A stretch of 64,000 bases of DNA, taken from Christensenella sp034926635 (lineage in GTDB: Bacteria > Bacillota > Clostridia > Christensenellales > Christensenellaceae). The notes below the pieces were generated by a model, which saw nothing but the letters and a program-made list of their open reading frames with translations, made no database searches and was not told where the DNA came from. This document shows, in pieces, positions 7,438 to 16,379 of the stretch (position 1 is the stretch's first letter; every line of letters begins with the position of its first letter). The DNA lies in assembly GCA_034926635.1 (NCBI GenBank), contig JAYFQX010000005.1, positions 88,953 through 152,952 on the forward strand, given 5' to 3'. The position numbers and the translations under genes are program-made.

Positions 7438-9762
7438 ATGGAGCTATTAAACAGGACGGAAGAAATCGTGCGGCAGGATATGCGCAAGGAGCTGTGCGAG
7501 GTTAACGCAGAGGAATTGCAGGAAGCGATTGCCAAAGCGGTGTTAGAATCAATTTCTTTAGAATGGAAGAAAACGCGTGGAGAAAAAACGCGCAAAGCAT
7601 ATTATTTTTCTGCAGAATACCTGATTGGAAGAATGGTATTTCATAACCTGTATGCCCTTGGATGGCTAAAAGAGGCGAGGGAACAATTTTTAGCGCGCGG
7701 CGTAGACCTTTCGAAAATGGAAGAGATCGAAGATGCGGCGATCGGCAACGGCGGACTTGGACGCCTTGCGGCTTGTTTTTTGGATTCTGCGGCGACAATG
7801 GGACTGCCGCTTAATGGTTATGGAATTAAGTATAAAAACGGGCTTTTTCGCCAGAAGATCAGCGATGGATTTCAGGTAGAAGAAGCGGATGACTGGAACA
7901 GCGACAGAGATCCATGGTTTGTTCGCAGCGAGCAGGACAGCGTGACTGTGCACTATCGCGGACAAGAAGTGATTGCGGTGCCATATGATATGCCGGTGAT
8001 CGGATATAAATCCGGGGAAGTCAATACGCTCAGGCTGTGGCAGGCAGAAGCCGGGAAAGAATTTGATTTTGCACGGTTTAACGCAGGCGATTACGCCGGT
8101 GCGGTAGAAGAAAAGAACAATGCAGAAATGATTACCCGGGTGCTCTATCCAAATGATAGTGCGCCGGAAGGAAAACGGCTGCGTCTGAAGCAGGAGTACT
8201 TCTTTTCCAGCGCATCGCTTCAGGATCTGCTGCGGCGGTTTGAAAAAGAATATGGCAGTGATTTCGGCGAATTCGCAAAATATCATGCAATCCAGCTTAA
8301 CGATACGCACCCGGTGGTTGCGATCCCAGAACTCATCCGTCTTTTGATGCAGAAGGGGATGGAGTTTGAAGACGCTTTTGCAGTCGCACGGGAGACTTTT
8401 TCCTACACCAACCACACGATTATGGCAGAAGCGCTGGAGACATGGGATATTGGGCTATTCCGGGATTTGCTTCCGGAGGTTTATGATATTATCGTATTGT
8501 TAAACGACAGGCTGCTTATGGAGCTTGATGGCAGAAATCAGGCAGAGCTGGAGATTTTGCATGACGGGTCAATCCAGATGGCGAGGCTGGCGGTCTATGC
8601 GTCGTCTTGCGTGAATGGCGTAGCGGAGATCCATACGGAATTGCTCAAGCAAAATGTTTTGCATGATTGGTATGCGTGGTTTCCCGAGAGGTTTCAAAAC
8701 AAGACGAACGGCGTCACGCAGCGGCGGTGGCTGGGCCTTTGCGATCCGGAGCTTGCACGGCTAATCTCCGGCAAAATCGGCTGGGATTGGCTGAAAGATT
8801 TTTCGCAGATCCAAAATATTGAGCCGTATATTGCAGACGACGCATTTGTACGTGATTTTTTGCAAGTGAAAAAAATCCGTAAAGAAAAGCTTGCCGATTA
8901 CATTTATAAGCGTGATAAGACGGCTGTGCGCGCGGATTCGGTTTTTGACATCCAGATCAAACGTCTGCATGAATATAAACGGCAGCTTTTAAACGCGTTT
9001 TCCATTGTGGATATTTATTTTCGGATCAAAGACGGAGAACTTGTGGATTTTCCGCGTATGACGTTTGTATTTGGCTCGAAGGCTGCGCCGGGATATTATG
9101 TTGCAAAAGGGATTATTAAATATATCAATGAAATCAGCCGGGTGATTGCGGCAGATGATCAGGTGAACGAAATTTTGCAGGTGGTGTTTGCTTCCAATTA
9201 CGATGTATCGTATGCACAGAAGCTTGTTCCGGCGGCAAATATTTCCGAGCAGATCTCTACGGCAGGAACCGAGGCGTCCGGCACAGGCAATATGAAGTTT
9301 ATGATGAACGGTGCGGTGACGCTGGGCACGTATGACGGGGCAAATGTGGAAATTGTCCGGCAGGCCGGAGAAGAGAACAATTATATTTTTGGCGCACGAG
9401 TGGAAGACTTACAGCGCATTGGCGGCAGTTATCGTCCGATGGAAATTTATGAAAAAGACGCACGAATCCGCAGGGTGGTGGATACGCTGATAGACGGTAC
9501 TTTTTCTGACGGCGGGACAGGAATGTTTGGTGTGATTTATGACCAGCTTTTGCATGGCGGAAACGGACAGGAAGCCGACCACTATAAGGTGCTGCTGGAT
9601 TTTGGAGATTATATGTGTCAAAAACTGCGCGCGATCTATGATACAAAGGATGAAATGATGTTTGGACGCAAGTGCCTTTATAACATCGCCAGAAGCGGCA
9701 TGTTTTCCAGTGATCGCACGGTTGCGGAATATGCACGGGATATCTGGCATATCGAAAAATAA
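7438..9762 (+). CDS. glgP: Glycogen/maltodextrin phosphorylase
   Basis: A 774-residue enzyme that releases glucose 1-phosphate from alpha-1,4-glucans with inorganic phosphate. The family signature is plain: NGGLGRLAACFLDS near residue 110, QLNDTHPV in the middle, and the pyridoxal-phosphate site EASGTGNMKFMMNG toward the end, whose Lys carries the cofactor. KRLHEYKRQLLN is also typical. Of several in-frame starts, the ATG at 7438 has AGGAGG at the best distance; GTG at 7405 and ATG at 7435 are alternatives. It stands alone behind its own promoter and before a strong terminator, with no other glycogen genes here. Confidence 0.95.
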   Translation: MELLNRTEEIVRQDMRKELCEVNAEELQEAIAKAVLESISLEWKKTRGEKTRKAYYFSAEYLIGRMVFHNLYALGWLKEAREQFLARGVDLSKMEEIEDAAIGNGGLGRLAACFLDSAATMGLPLNGYGIKYKNGLFRQKISDGFQVEEADDWNSDRDPWFVRSEQDSVTVHYRGQEVIAVPYDMPVIGYKSGEVNTLRLWQAEAGKEFDFARFNAGDYAGAVEEKNNAEMITRVLYPNDSAPEGKRLRLKQEYFFSSASLQDLLRRFEKEYGSDFGEFAKYHAIQLNDTHPVVAIPELIRLLMQKGMEFEDAFAVARETFSYTNHTIMAEALETWDIGLFRDLLPEVYDIIVLLNDRLLMELDGRNQAELEILHDGSIQMARLAVYASSCVNGVAEIHTELLKQNVLHDWYAWFPERFQNKTNGVTQRRWLGLCDPELARLISGKIGWDWLKDFSQIQNIEPYIADDAFVRDFLQVKKIRKEKLADYIYKRDKTAVRADSVFDIQIKRLHEYKRQLLNAFSIVDIYFRIKDGELVDFPRMTFVFGSKAAPGYYVAKGIIKYINEISRVIAADDQVNEILQVVFASNYDVSYAQKLVPAANISEQISTAGTEASGTGNMKFMMNGAVTLGTYDGANVEIVRQAGEENNYIFGARVEDLQRIGGSYRPMEIYEKDARIRRVVDTLIDGTFSDGGTGMFGVIYDQLLHGGNGQEADHYKVLLDFGDYMCQKLRAIYDTKDEMMFGRKCLYNIARSGMFSSDRTVAEYARDIWHIEK

Positions 9763-9773
9763 ATTTTTATCAA

Positions 9774-9803
9774 CAAAAAAGAGCCTTATAAGGCTCTTTT
9801 TTG
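9774..9803. terminator. Bidirectional terminator between glgP and the redoxin gene
   Basis: GAGCCTTATAAGGCTC (9781-9796) is flanked by A-run and T-run, so it can stop transcription from glgP on the plus strand and from the convergent redoxin gene on the minus strand. Confidence 0.85.
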
Positions 9804-9841
9804 TTATATTCATTTTCAGGAAGAAAAAAAGGATAGCTTTT

Positions 9842-10105
9842 TTATTTCAATGCTTCAATAAAAACCTGTTCTATTTTTTCTTTGCTGGGCACGCCTTCAT
9901 GAACTTTTACATCTCCTACGAAAAATGTGGGGACATACCAATAATCATATCCTTCGGTTTTCCGGGGTTCTTTGCTCTCTTCGATGGTTTCGATAGAAAC
10001 CGTTTTATATTCGGGATGTTCTTTTTGCAGCGCAGCAATCAACTGGAATGCGCGCTTGCAGTGGGGACATGTGTCCAAAATCATCGCTTTTACAGGTTTC
10101 GGCAT
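9842..10105 (-). CDS. Glutaredoxin/thioredoxin-fold small redox protein
   Basis: An 87-residue protein with a redox motif CPHC at residues 13-16 and a YVPTFFVGD segment containing the cis-Pro expected in thioredoxin folds. The size matches glutaredoxin-like proteins of anaerobes. The start is the ATG at 10105, with TGGAGGTATCAATC upstream; a further ATG at 10120 lacks a site. It is divergent from the MGMT-type gene. The partner substrate is unknown. Confidence 0.8.
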   Translation of the reverse strand: MPKPVKAMILDTCPHCKRAFQLIAALQKEHPEYKTVSIETIEESKEPRKTEGYDYWYVPTFFVGDVKVHEGVPSKEKIEQVFIEALK

Positions 10106-10204
10106 GATTGATACCTCCATTTTTTAAAATTCGTGTTATAATCATAATAAACTGGTGAAAGAATTGTTAAACCGGTTGCCGTGATTTTGAGGAGAGCCCG
10201 CAAT

Positions 10205-10585
10205 ATGAATTTTTATGATAAAGTATATGATGCGGTCAGGAAAATCCCCTGTGGGAAAGTAGCGACCTACGGACAGATTGCCCGGATGGCGGGAAGTCCG
10301 CGCGCCTCAAGGGCGGTAGGATATGCACTGCACCGCAACCCTGCGCCGGGAGTCATTCCTTGTCACCGCGTTGTAAACCAGAAAGGACGACTCGCCCCGG
10401 CATTTGCGTTTGGCGGACCGGGAGCACAGCGGGCGTTGCTGGAGGCGGAAGGCGTTGTATTCCGCCCGGATGGGTTTGTGGATTTGGAAGTTTTTCTATG
10501 GGATGTGAACGAAGCAAAATGGTGGAAAGGAGAGGTATGGGAAAACCATACCGGGCACAAGAATGAAGAAACAGAAAAAAGATAA
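10205..10585 (+). CDS. MGMT-family DNA alkyltransferase (single domain)
   Basis: A 126-residue protein corresponding to the catalytic domain of O6-methylguanine-DNA methyltransferase. It has VATYGQIARMAG (DNA-binding helix), SRAVGYALHRNP and the active motif IPCHRVV. Because the Cys of PCHR is present, it should transfer the alkyl group, unlike the alkyltransferase-like proteins where that Cys is Trp. It lacks the N-terminal domain of Ada/Ogt, as do YbaZ-type short forms. GAGGAGAGCCCGCAAT precedes the ATG. Its last 23 bases overlap mscL. Confidence 0.85.
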   Translation: MNFYDKVYDAVRKIPCGKVATYGQIARMAGSPRASRAVGYALHRNPAPGVIPCHRVVNQKGRLAPAFAFGGPGAQRALLEAEGVVFRPDGFVDLEVFLWDVNEAKWWKGEVWENHTGHKNEETEKR

Positions 10586-11075
10586 GGCAAAAGGGCTGCT
10601 GCAAGAATTTAAGGAGTTTATCTCGCGCGGAAGCGTGATGGACCTAGCAGTCGGTATGATCATCGGCGCTGCTTTTACGGCAATCGTGAAGGCGCTGGTA
10701 GAGAATATTATCAATCCTGTGATCGGATTATTGACAGGCGGGATGGATTTTTCATCATGGAAGATCCCACTCACTGCCGCAGGAGCCGAGGGCGCGTGTA
10801 TTGAGCTGGGAATGTTTATCAATGCGGTGATCAATTTCCTGCTGGTGGCGCTGGTGATTTTTTTGCTTGTAAAGGGGCTCAACAGCCTGCATAAAAAACC
10901 GGATCCCACGCCGGAAAAACAGCCGAGGCTGTGCCCGTATTGCCGCGGCGAGATTGCCGACGACGCAACGCGCTGTCCGCATTGTACATCTATGTTGACT
11001 GACGATACAGCCGTGCAGCCGGAATCTGTGAAACCGAAAACATATGGACGCAAAATAGGAGGAACCCAGGCATGA
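10563..11075 (+). CDS. mscL: Large-conductance mechanosensitive channel with zinc-ribbon tail
   Basis: A 170-residue membrane protein that opens under membrane tension and releases solutes after osmotic downshock. The MscL signature FKEFISRGSVMDLAVGMIIG lies at about 17-36, the first membrane helix follows, and the second is VINFLLVALVIFLLVKGL. About 40 extra residues follow the normal C-terminus and contain CPYC and CPHC, a zinc ribbon. The gene overlaps the alkyltransferase by 23 bases and has no strong ribosome site, so it is probably translationally coupled. The tail is cytosolic; its role is unknown. Confidence 0.92.
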   Translation: MKKQKKDKAKGLLQEFKEFISRGSVMDLAVGMIIGAAFTAIVKALVENIINPVIGLLTGGMDFSSWKIPLTAAGAEGACIELGMFINAVINFLLVALVIFLLVKGLNSLHKKPDPTPEKQPRLCPYCRGEIADDATRCPHCTSMLTDDTAVQPESVKPKTYGRKIGGTQA

Positions 11076-11437
11076 ATTTTAAGATGGTGCATAACAACCT
11101 AAATGTTTTAGATTTACAAAAATCTCTGGATTTTTACAAAAACGCCCTTGGTCTTAAGGAAATCCGCAGAAAAGAAGGCGACGGATTTATCCTCGTGTAC
11201 CTTTCGGGCGGCAGCGCATCCCATCAGCTTGAGCTCACTTGGCTGCGGGACAAGGATACGCCTTATGATTTGGGCGATAATGAAATCCATCTTGCGTTTG
11301 AAACAGACGATTTTGCAGCGGCGCATGCCATGCACAGGGAAATGGGATGTATCTGCTATGAAAATGAAGCGATGGGAATCTATTTTATCGAAGATCCGGA
11401 TGGTTACTGGCTGGAGATCATTCCGGCAAAAAAATAA
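11072..11437 (+). CDS. Glyoxalase I-family protein (lactoylglutathione lyase-like)
   Basis: A 121-residue vicinal-oxygen-chelate protein. Two beta-alpha-beta-beta-beta repeats are visible, with metal ligands His7, Glu54, His73 and Glu115 in the positions used by bacterial GlxI. The ends HNNLNVLDLQKSLDFYKNAL and FIEDPDGYWLEII are typical. It probably isomerises the methylglyoxal-thiol hemithioacetal with Ni2+ or Zn2+. Its ATG overlaps the mscL stop (ATGA), so it belongs to the same unit. A strong terminator follows. Confidence 0.88.
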   Translation: MNFKMVHNNLNVLDLQKSLDFYKNALGLKEIRRKEGDGFILVYLSGGSASHQLELTWLRDKDTPYDLGDNEIHLAFETDDFAAAHAMHREMGCICYENEAMGIYFIEDPDGYWLEIIPAKK

Positions 11438-11458
11438 GGGGTATCCGTCTGAAATAAT

Positions 11459-11497
11459 AAAGCCTGCGGCAGCATAAAAGCGTCCGCAGGCTTTTTA
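11459..11497 (+). terminator. Intrinsic terminator after the glyoxalase gene
   Basis: AGCCTGCGG (11461-11469) pairs with CCGCAGGCT (11484-11492) with A-run before and T-run after. It could also serve the convergent permease gene. Confidence 0.85.
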
Positions 11498-11509
11498 GAC
11501 AATTAAATT

Positions 11510-12916
11510 TTATCGATCGACGGAAGGCTCTGCAAGCGATGATTTGCCGCGCATATGTTTACGGACACTGTGCGCAGCCACAAGCTCGCCCACTGCGACT
11601 GCACCCGCAACCCCGAGGATCAGCGGGAGATTTGGGCTTAATGCGCCGCCCGGCGTATCTGAAAAAAATGTAAAGAACAGGGTAATGCACAAAAATGCAA
11701 ACGGCGCCACGGTAATTAAAATTAATTTTGCTTTTCCGCCCTTGACGCGGTATGGGCGCGGGCGCTGTGCATCGGATTTTCGCAGCTTCAAGAATGACGG
11801 AAACAGGAATAAATAACAAGCCAGCAGTAGATCCACATTCAGTGCAAAAAACATCCAAAAGACATCCGTGCCGCTCCCGAAAGCATCCAGCAGCGCAGCC
11901 GATATCAAAAGCGCGGAGATCACCACGCCGTTTGTCAGGTTTGCGCCAAGCGGCATACCGTTTTTTTTGCTTTTGGAAGCCAGGAACTTGGGAAGTGTGC
12001 CGAATTCCGCAGCATGCTGCGTAACATAATTCACGCCTAACGACCATGTGATGGTATTGGTGATCAAAGTAAACATAAAAAGCAGTCCGCATATCACGAG
12101 AAAAACGCCGCCGGGAGAACCGAGCAAAATAGCGAGGCTGTCAATGAAACCGCTGGATTTGGATAATTCTGCCGTGGGAATGGCAACGCCGATCCCGAAG
12201 GACGCGAATAAATAAAAAGCGGTAATGAGCACGCCGCCCCAGATGATGGCACGGGGGATCTCTTTGGTGGGGTTTTGCATATCCCCGGCATAAGTGGTGA
12301 TCACTTCAAAACCAAGGAAATTAAAAATGATAATAGAAATATAAGAAAGTCCCGAAGCGTTTGGGAGAAAATCCAAAATAGAATTTGCGGGGTTTGCTAC
12401 GCCGCGGGTCATGGCGGCATACACGCCAAGGCACCCCAAAACCAGAATGAGTGCAACCTTGATCAGCGCGCCGATGTTGACGAGCCATTTGCTTTCGCTG
12501 ATGTGGTGATTTGACAGAAAAACAACGAGCCAGACCACCGCAAGCTGAATGACAAGCGCTGTAAGCGGGGAAATCAAAATACCGGTGGCAGCAGTGAAAA
12601 CCTGTGTAAACATAATGAGGGTAGAGGTGACCCAAATAGGGAAGTTGATCCAATAATAAAAAGCCACGCGGGAACCTGCGCGAATGCCAAAGGCGCGCTT
12701 CACCCAGTCGCATAGACCGCCCTGATCTTCATAGGCGGTTCCGAGCTCCGCATTCACAAGACCATAGGGAATAAAAAAGCCGATCAGCAGGAGCAGCCAC
12801 CAAAAGTATTGCGAATTCCCAATAGCGGCAGCCGGGGCAACTGCGTCGATCGTAAGGACGATACAGACGGCTGCTAAGATGGCGTCAAAAAGGCGCAGCT
12901 TTTTTTTCTTTGCCAT
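11510..12916 (-). CDS. APC-family amino-acid permease
   Basis: A 468-residue integral membrane transporter with about twelve hydrophobic segments and the N-terminal signature LFDAILAAVCIVLTIDAVAP of amino acid-polyamine-organocation permeases. The pattern is closest to the YjeM and glutamate/GABA antiporter branch, but the substrate cannot be read. The start is placed at MAKKKKLRLFDAI, 6 bases after AAGGAAAT. The frame stays open for 51 codons upstream, but that part has no membrane or family character. It follows the polyphosphate kinase gene on the minus strand with a 170-base gap. Confidence 0.88.
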   Translation of the reverse strand: MAKKKKLRLFDAILAAVCIVLTIDAVAPAAAIGNSQYFWWLLLLIGFFIPYGLVNAELGTAYEDQGGLCDWVKRAFGIRAGSRVAFYYWINFPIWVTSTLIMFTQVFTAATGILISPLTALVIQLAVVWLVVFLSNHHISESKWLVNIGALIKVALILVLGCLGVYAAMTRGVANPANSILDFLPNASGLSYISIIIFNFLGFEVITTYAGDMQNPTKEIPRAIIWGGVLITAFYLFASFGIGVAIPTAELSKSSGFIDSLAILLGSPGGVFLVICGLLFMFTLITNTITWSLGVNYVTQHAAEFGTLPKFLASKSKKNGMPLGANLTNGVVISALLISAALLDAFGSGTDVFWMFFALNVDLLLACYLFLFPSFLKLRKSDAQRPRPYRVKGGKAKLILITVAPFAFLCITLFFTFFSDTPGGALSPNLPLILGVAGAVAVGELVAAHSVRKHMRGKSSLAEPSVDR

Positions 12917-13088
12917 ATCTGATTTCCTTTTTCGGTTGGAATGTAGGCTATTTCGCCATGCAGGCATGAAATGGGATTCCGGTGAGGATTGCTTTGCGGC
13001 AGGAAAAATGAAACCTGCACCGTGCCCGCAGAGCAAAGCGGGGGAGTCAACCCTTGGCGGCAGCTGCATTTTGGAAAGCTTATTCTAT

Positions 13089-14564
13089 TTATACCCGTTT
13101 TTTTAAAATGTCAATCATGGTTTTTAAGGTTTTCAGACGCGCAAATTTTTTATCGCCGGCTTCTACAACAATCCACGGCGCAAAATCAGTGTTGGTATAG
13201 CGGAACATGTCGTTGACCGCGGCAGTGTATTGATCCCATTTATCGCGGTTGCGCCAGTCTTCCTCCGTGATTTTCCATTGCTTTTCCGGCGTGCTTTCCC
13301 GTTGTTCAAAACGGCATAGCTGTTCGTCTTTATCAATGGCAAGCCAAAATTTAAACAATACGGCACCCCAGCGGTGCAGCATATATTCAAATTCGTTGAT
13401 TTCATGATAAGCCTGGTTAATGCGGGATATGGAGGTAAGGGCTTCTACCCGCTCGACTAATACCCGCCCATACCAGGTGCGATCAAAAATAGCAAAATGC
13501 CCGGTGCGCGGCAAAGATTTCCAGAAACGCCATAAGTATTGATGGTTCAGCTCGTCCGGGGATGGCGCAGCGACCGGTGTTACCGCATAACTGCGTGCGT
13601 CGAGCGCCGCAGCGACGCGTTTGATATTGCCTCCTTTGCCGGCGGCGTCATTGCCTTCGTAGGCAATGATGACCGGGATTTTTTTCAGATATAGTGCGTT
13701 TTGCAACTCAAACAGTTTCTTTTGGTATTGTTTTAGCAGCCTGCGGTATTCTTCTTCGTTAACCGAAGGCATTAAATCCATTTCTTCAATTTTTTTGTGG
13801 GGCAACAGTGTGAATCGCGTTTCGGGAACCGGAGAGAACTCAGCTTGAGGGATGCTTTCGCGTTTGCGTGCAAGGGCATGTTCCATGGCATCGGCAATCG
13901 CCGAAAAAATTCGTACACGCGCATATCGCCTGTCTGTTGCAGCGACAGCCTGCCACTTTGCGTAAGGCGCATCCGTCTGTAAGATCAGTTTTTCAGAGCG
14001 GGATGTGATGGCATCGTATTGCTTTACGTTTTCCCAGTCTGTTTCGGTGACGCGCCAAGCGGTATGAGGATCATCTCGAAGCGCTTCCAAACGCTTTTTC
14101 TGTTCTTTTTTGCTGATATATAAATAGAATTTTAGAATCAGATAACCGTCGTCGGCAAGCTGGCGTTCAAAAATTTTAATGGATTCGATTCGGGCAGACG
14201 CACTTTTTTCCGACTTGACACCCGGCATCAATACACCGCTGTACCAGGAACGGTCAAAGATGGAAATACGACCATAGGACGGGATTTGATCCATGAAACG
14301 CGCAAGCCACGGCAGGCGCAGTTCATCCGGCTGGGGCGGGCGCGTATTATAAACCGTATAACCGCGCGCATCAAAATTGAGGATCAGCGAATTGACCGCC
14401 GCACCCTTCCCGGCGGCAGAAAGGCCCTCAAAAATAATGATGACGGGTATTTTTTTCTTGATAATTTCCTGCTGCAGCATGGTGAGCCGCGGTTTTAGCT
14501 GCTTGATGAGAGGCGTATATTCTTCTTCCGGTATTTTTGTTTTCAGATCAAGTTCTTTCAGCAT
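13089..14564 (-). CDS. pap: Polyphosphate:AMP phosphotransferase, two fused PPK2 domains
   Basis: A 491-residue cytosolic kinase with two homologous PPK2 halves. The first has Walker A GLSAAGKG and lid/Walker B FDRSWYSG; the second has GNDAAGKGG and FDRTWYGR. Two-domain PPK2 proteins (class II, Pap of Acinetobacter) make ADP from AMP using polyphosphate. Both halves keep the P-loop Lys, so neither looks dead by motif. Length fits the family. AGAGGTCTCGCGAA lies before the ATG. No exopolyphosphatase or ppk1 is nearby. Confidence 0.9.
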   Translation of the reverse strand: MLKELDLKTKIPEEEYTPLIKQLKPRLTMLQQEIIKKKIPVIIIFEGLSAAGKGAAVNSLILNFDARGYTVYNTRPPQPDELRLPWLARFMDQIPSYGRISIFDRSWYSGVLMPGVKSEKSASARIESIKIFERQLADDGYLILKFYLYISKKEQKKRLEALRDDPHTAWRVTETDWENVKQYDAITSRSEKLILQTDAPYAKWQAVAATDRRYARVRIFSAIADAMEHALARKRESIPQAEFSPVPETRFTLLPHKKIEEMDLMPSVNEEEYRRLLKQYQKKLFELQNALYLKKIPVIIAYEGNDAAGKGGNIKRVAAALDARSYAVTPVAAPSPDELNHQYLWRFWKSLPRTGHFAIFDRTWYGRVLVERVEALTSISRINQAYHEINEFEYMLHRWGAVLFKFWLAIDKDEQLCRFEQRESTPEKQWKITEEDWRNRDKWDQYTAAVNDMFRYTNTDFAPWIVVEAGDKKFARLKTLKTMIDILKKRV

Positions 14565-14734
14565 TTCGCGAGACCTCTTTTCCTGATAGGATATAAAAAT
14601 AAAAAAATGTGGGATAGGAAACCGGCTTGAAAATAAATTTACGAAAAAAATCTTTTTTTACAGTTTAACTTTTTTTGCAGCAAGAAACAAGAGGAAGCAA
14701 TTTTTTAAACAGAAAGAATTTTTTAAAGGTACAG

Positions 14735-14768
14735 GAAAAAAAGAGGAGAATACAGAAGTATTCCCCTC
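14735..14768 (-). terminator. Intrinsic terminator of the ABC exporter unit
   Basis: On the minus strand GAGGGGAATAC pairs with GTATTCTCCTC and is followed by seven T. It lies 16 bases after the permease stop codon. Confidence 0.85.
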
Positions 14769-14783
14769 CTACAACAAAAGTTA

Positions 14784-16379
14784 TCAGAAGCTTTCAAACT
14801 GCGCAACGCCCTTTGTCATAAGGTTACGATATAATATAATATCTAAAATTGCTACCAGCGCAAGCGCTCCGAGCAAGACCGTTACCCCCGCAATTAGGGA
14901 AAGAAGGGCGGGAATAATGGTAAGCGCCATTCCCACCAGCATGGTAAGAAGCGTCGGCTTACTCTGTTTGATGACCGTGACTTCATTTGTCCAGTCAAAG
15001 TTTGCATTGTTCAGGTTGCACTTTAGCCCGAAAAATGCAATGAAATAAGAATACGCAAGGGGAATCGCGTACATTAGGACAATATATAAGGGATCGGGCT
15101 TCAGAGCGATGTTAAACAGTGTCCCGCAGATGATCACCGTAGGATAAAACAAGGTCATAGCGACATGAATTTTGGATTTTAGAATCAACCGCGTATCCAC
15201 CGGCAGAGAACGGGCGATCCACAAAGCCTTCCCTTCCAGAGAAATGGAAGAGGATGTCGTGCAGGCCATGGCGATAAAAAAAGTAATTCCCATAGGCGCA
15301 GCGACTTTCAAAAGCGTCTCGAATTCAGGAATATCCGAATAAACGCCAAAGCCTTTGGAACCGGAAACAAGCAAGATGATAGAGACTACCACTAAAAGGA
15401 GTGGTCCGACCGCCGTATTCAAAACGTACTGGGAAGAAGAAAGGTAACGCTTCATTTCACGGCGGTTCAGCGCTTTTTTTGGTGCGCTGGAACGCAACTC
15501 CGTCATTTTGTAGTTCGAGGCGGCGCGGTTTGTTGTCATGGCGGTGTTCAGCTTTCCAAAATGTTTGGAAATAATGACCACAAATACCGCAAATCCACCG
15601 ATGGAAATAGCGAGGAACAGCAGAAATGCCTGGATGCTGATCGAAGCGATTGCATCTGAGAACAGCGCTGTCATAGGATAAATCTTCACGAGGATATCGT
15701 TGAGACCTGTGCCAATAGCTGAGAAATCACTTATGACATCGCCAGAATTTACCCAGAAGCCCATCCATACCACCATGAATACCATGAAAAATGCCACGGT
15801 AAAGATGACGTTTAAACCATTTTTGCGTTTGAATCGGGAGGCGGCCATGGAAATCAACGTGCCGATCACCGTTGCAATAACAATGGGCAGCAGGGGCGTC
15901 GCCAACATTAGAATAATGTAGATAAGATAAAACGCAAAAGGTGGCTGGGCAAGAATCGCATAACCAATCATGGGAGGAATCATCACGATCAGCACAAACA
16001 GCGCGTTTAAACCATACAGGATCAGAATACGGCTGGTGATCAGCGTGCGGGTGTTGACGGGCAGCGACATTTGCAGGTCATAATCCTGAAAGCCGAACAG
16101 GGTTCCGTTTACCTTATAGATCGTGGTGAACAGCGTAGCCAGCGACGCGGCCATCATCATAATGTTGAGTACAATACTGGAAAGACCAAGAGGTTCCAAA
16201 CTTGACATCATACCCATGCTCATCGCAAAAATAGCGATCGCCATCATAGCATAACAAAAGACCAGCAAAACCGTCATGCCAGAGGATTTTGCCTTTTTTT
16301 CATGCGTAAACTTCGCCTTGTTAAAGCCAAACGAAGTACGAAAATATACTTTTAATAAAGAACCAAGCTTATTTTTCAT
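14784..16379 (-). CDS. ABC transporter permease (exporter type)
   Basis: A 531-residue membrane protein with about ten to twelve hydrophobic helices and no nucleotide-binding domain. The N-terminus SLLKVYFRTSFGFNKAK precedes the first helix near residue 32. It overlaps the ATPase gene by 11 bases, with GGAG of its ribosome site inside that gene, so the pair form one transporter. The size and helix layout resemble two-component ABC-2 exporters of Bacillota rather than importers. No substrate-binding protein is present. Export of a peptide, lipid or drug is possible. Confidence 0.82.
   Translation of the reverse strand: MKNKLGSLLKVYFRTSFGFNKAKFTHEKKAKSSGMTVLLVFCYAMMAIAIFAMSMGMMSSLEPLGLSSIVLNIMMMAASLATLFTTIYKVNGTLFGFQDYDLQMSLPVNTRTLITSRILILYGLNALFVLIVMIPPMIGYAILAQPPFAFYLIYIILMLATPLLPIVIATVIGTLISMAASRFKRKNGLNVIFTVAFFMVFMVVWMGFWVNSGDVISDFSAIGTGLNDILVKIYPMTALFSDAIASISIQAFLLFLAISIGGFAVFVVIISKHFGKLNTAMTTNRAASNYKMTELRSSAPKKALNRREMKRYLSSSQYVLNTAVGPLLLVVVSIILLVSGSKGFGVYSDIPEFETLLKVAAPMGITFFIAMACTTSSSISLEGKALWIARSLPVDTRLILKSKIHVAMTLFYPTVIICGTLFNIALKPDPLYIVLMYAIPLAYSYFIAFFGLKCNLNNANFDWTNEVTVIKQSKPTLLTMLVGMALTIIPALLSLIAGVTVLLGALALVAILDIILYRNLMTKGVAQFESF

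Noticed and set aside
12917..13069. N-terminal extension of the APC permease, or a riboswitch leader
   Set aside because: No membrane or family character, and no riboswitch core could be recognised.
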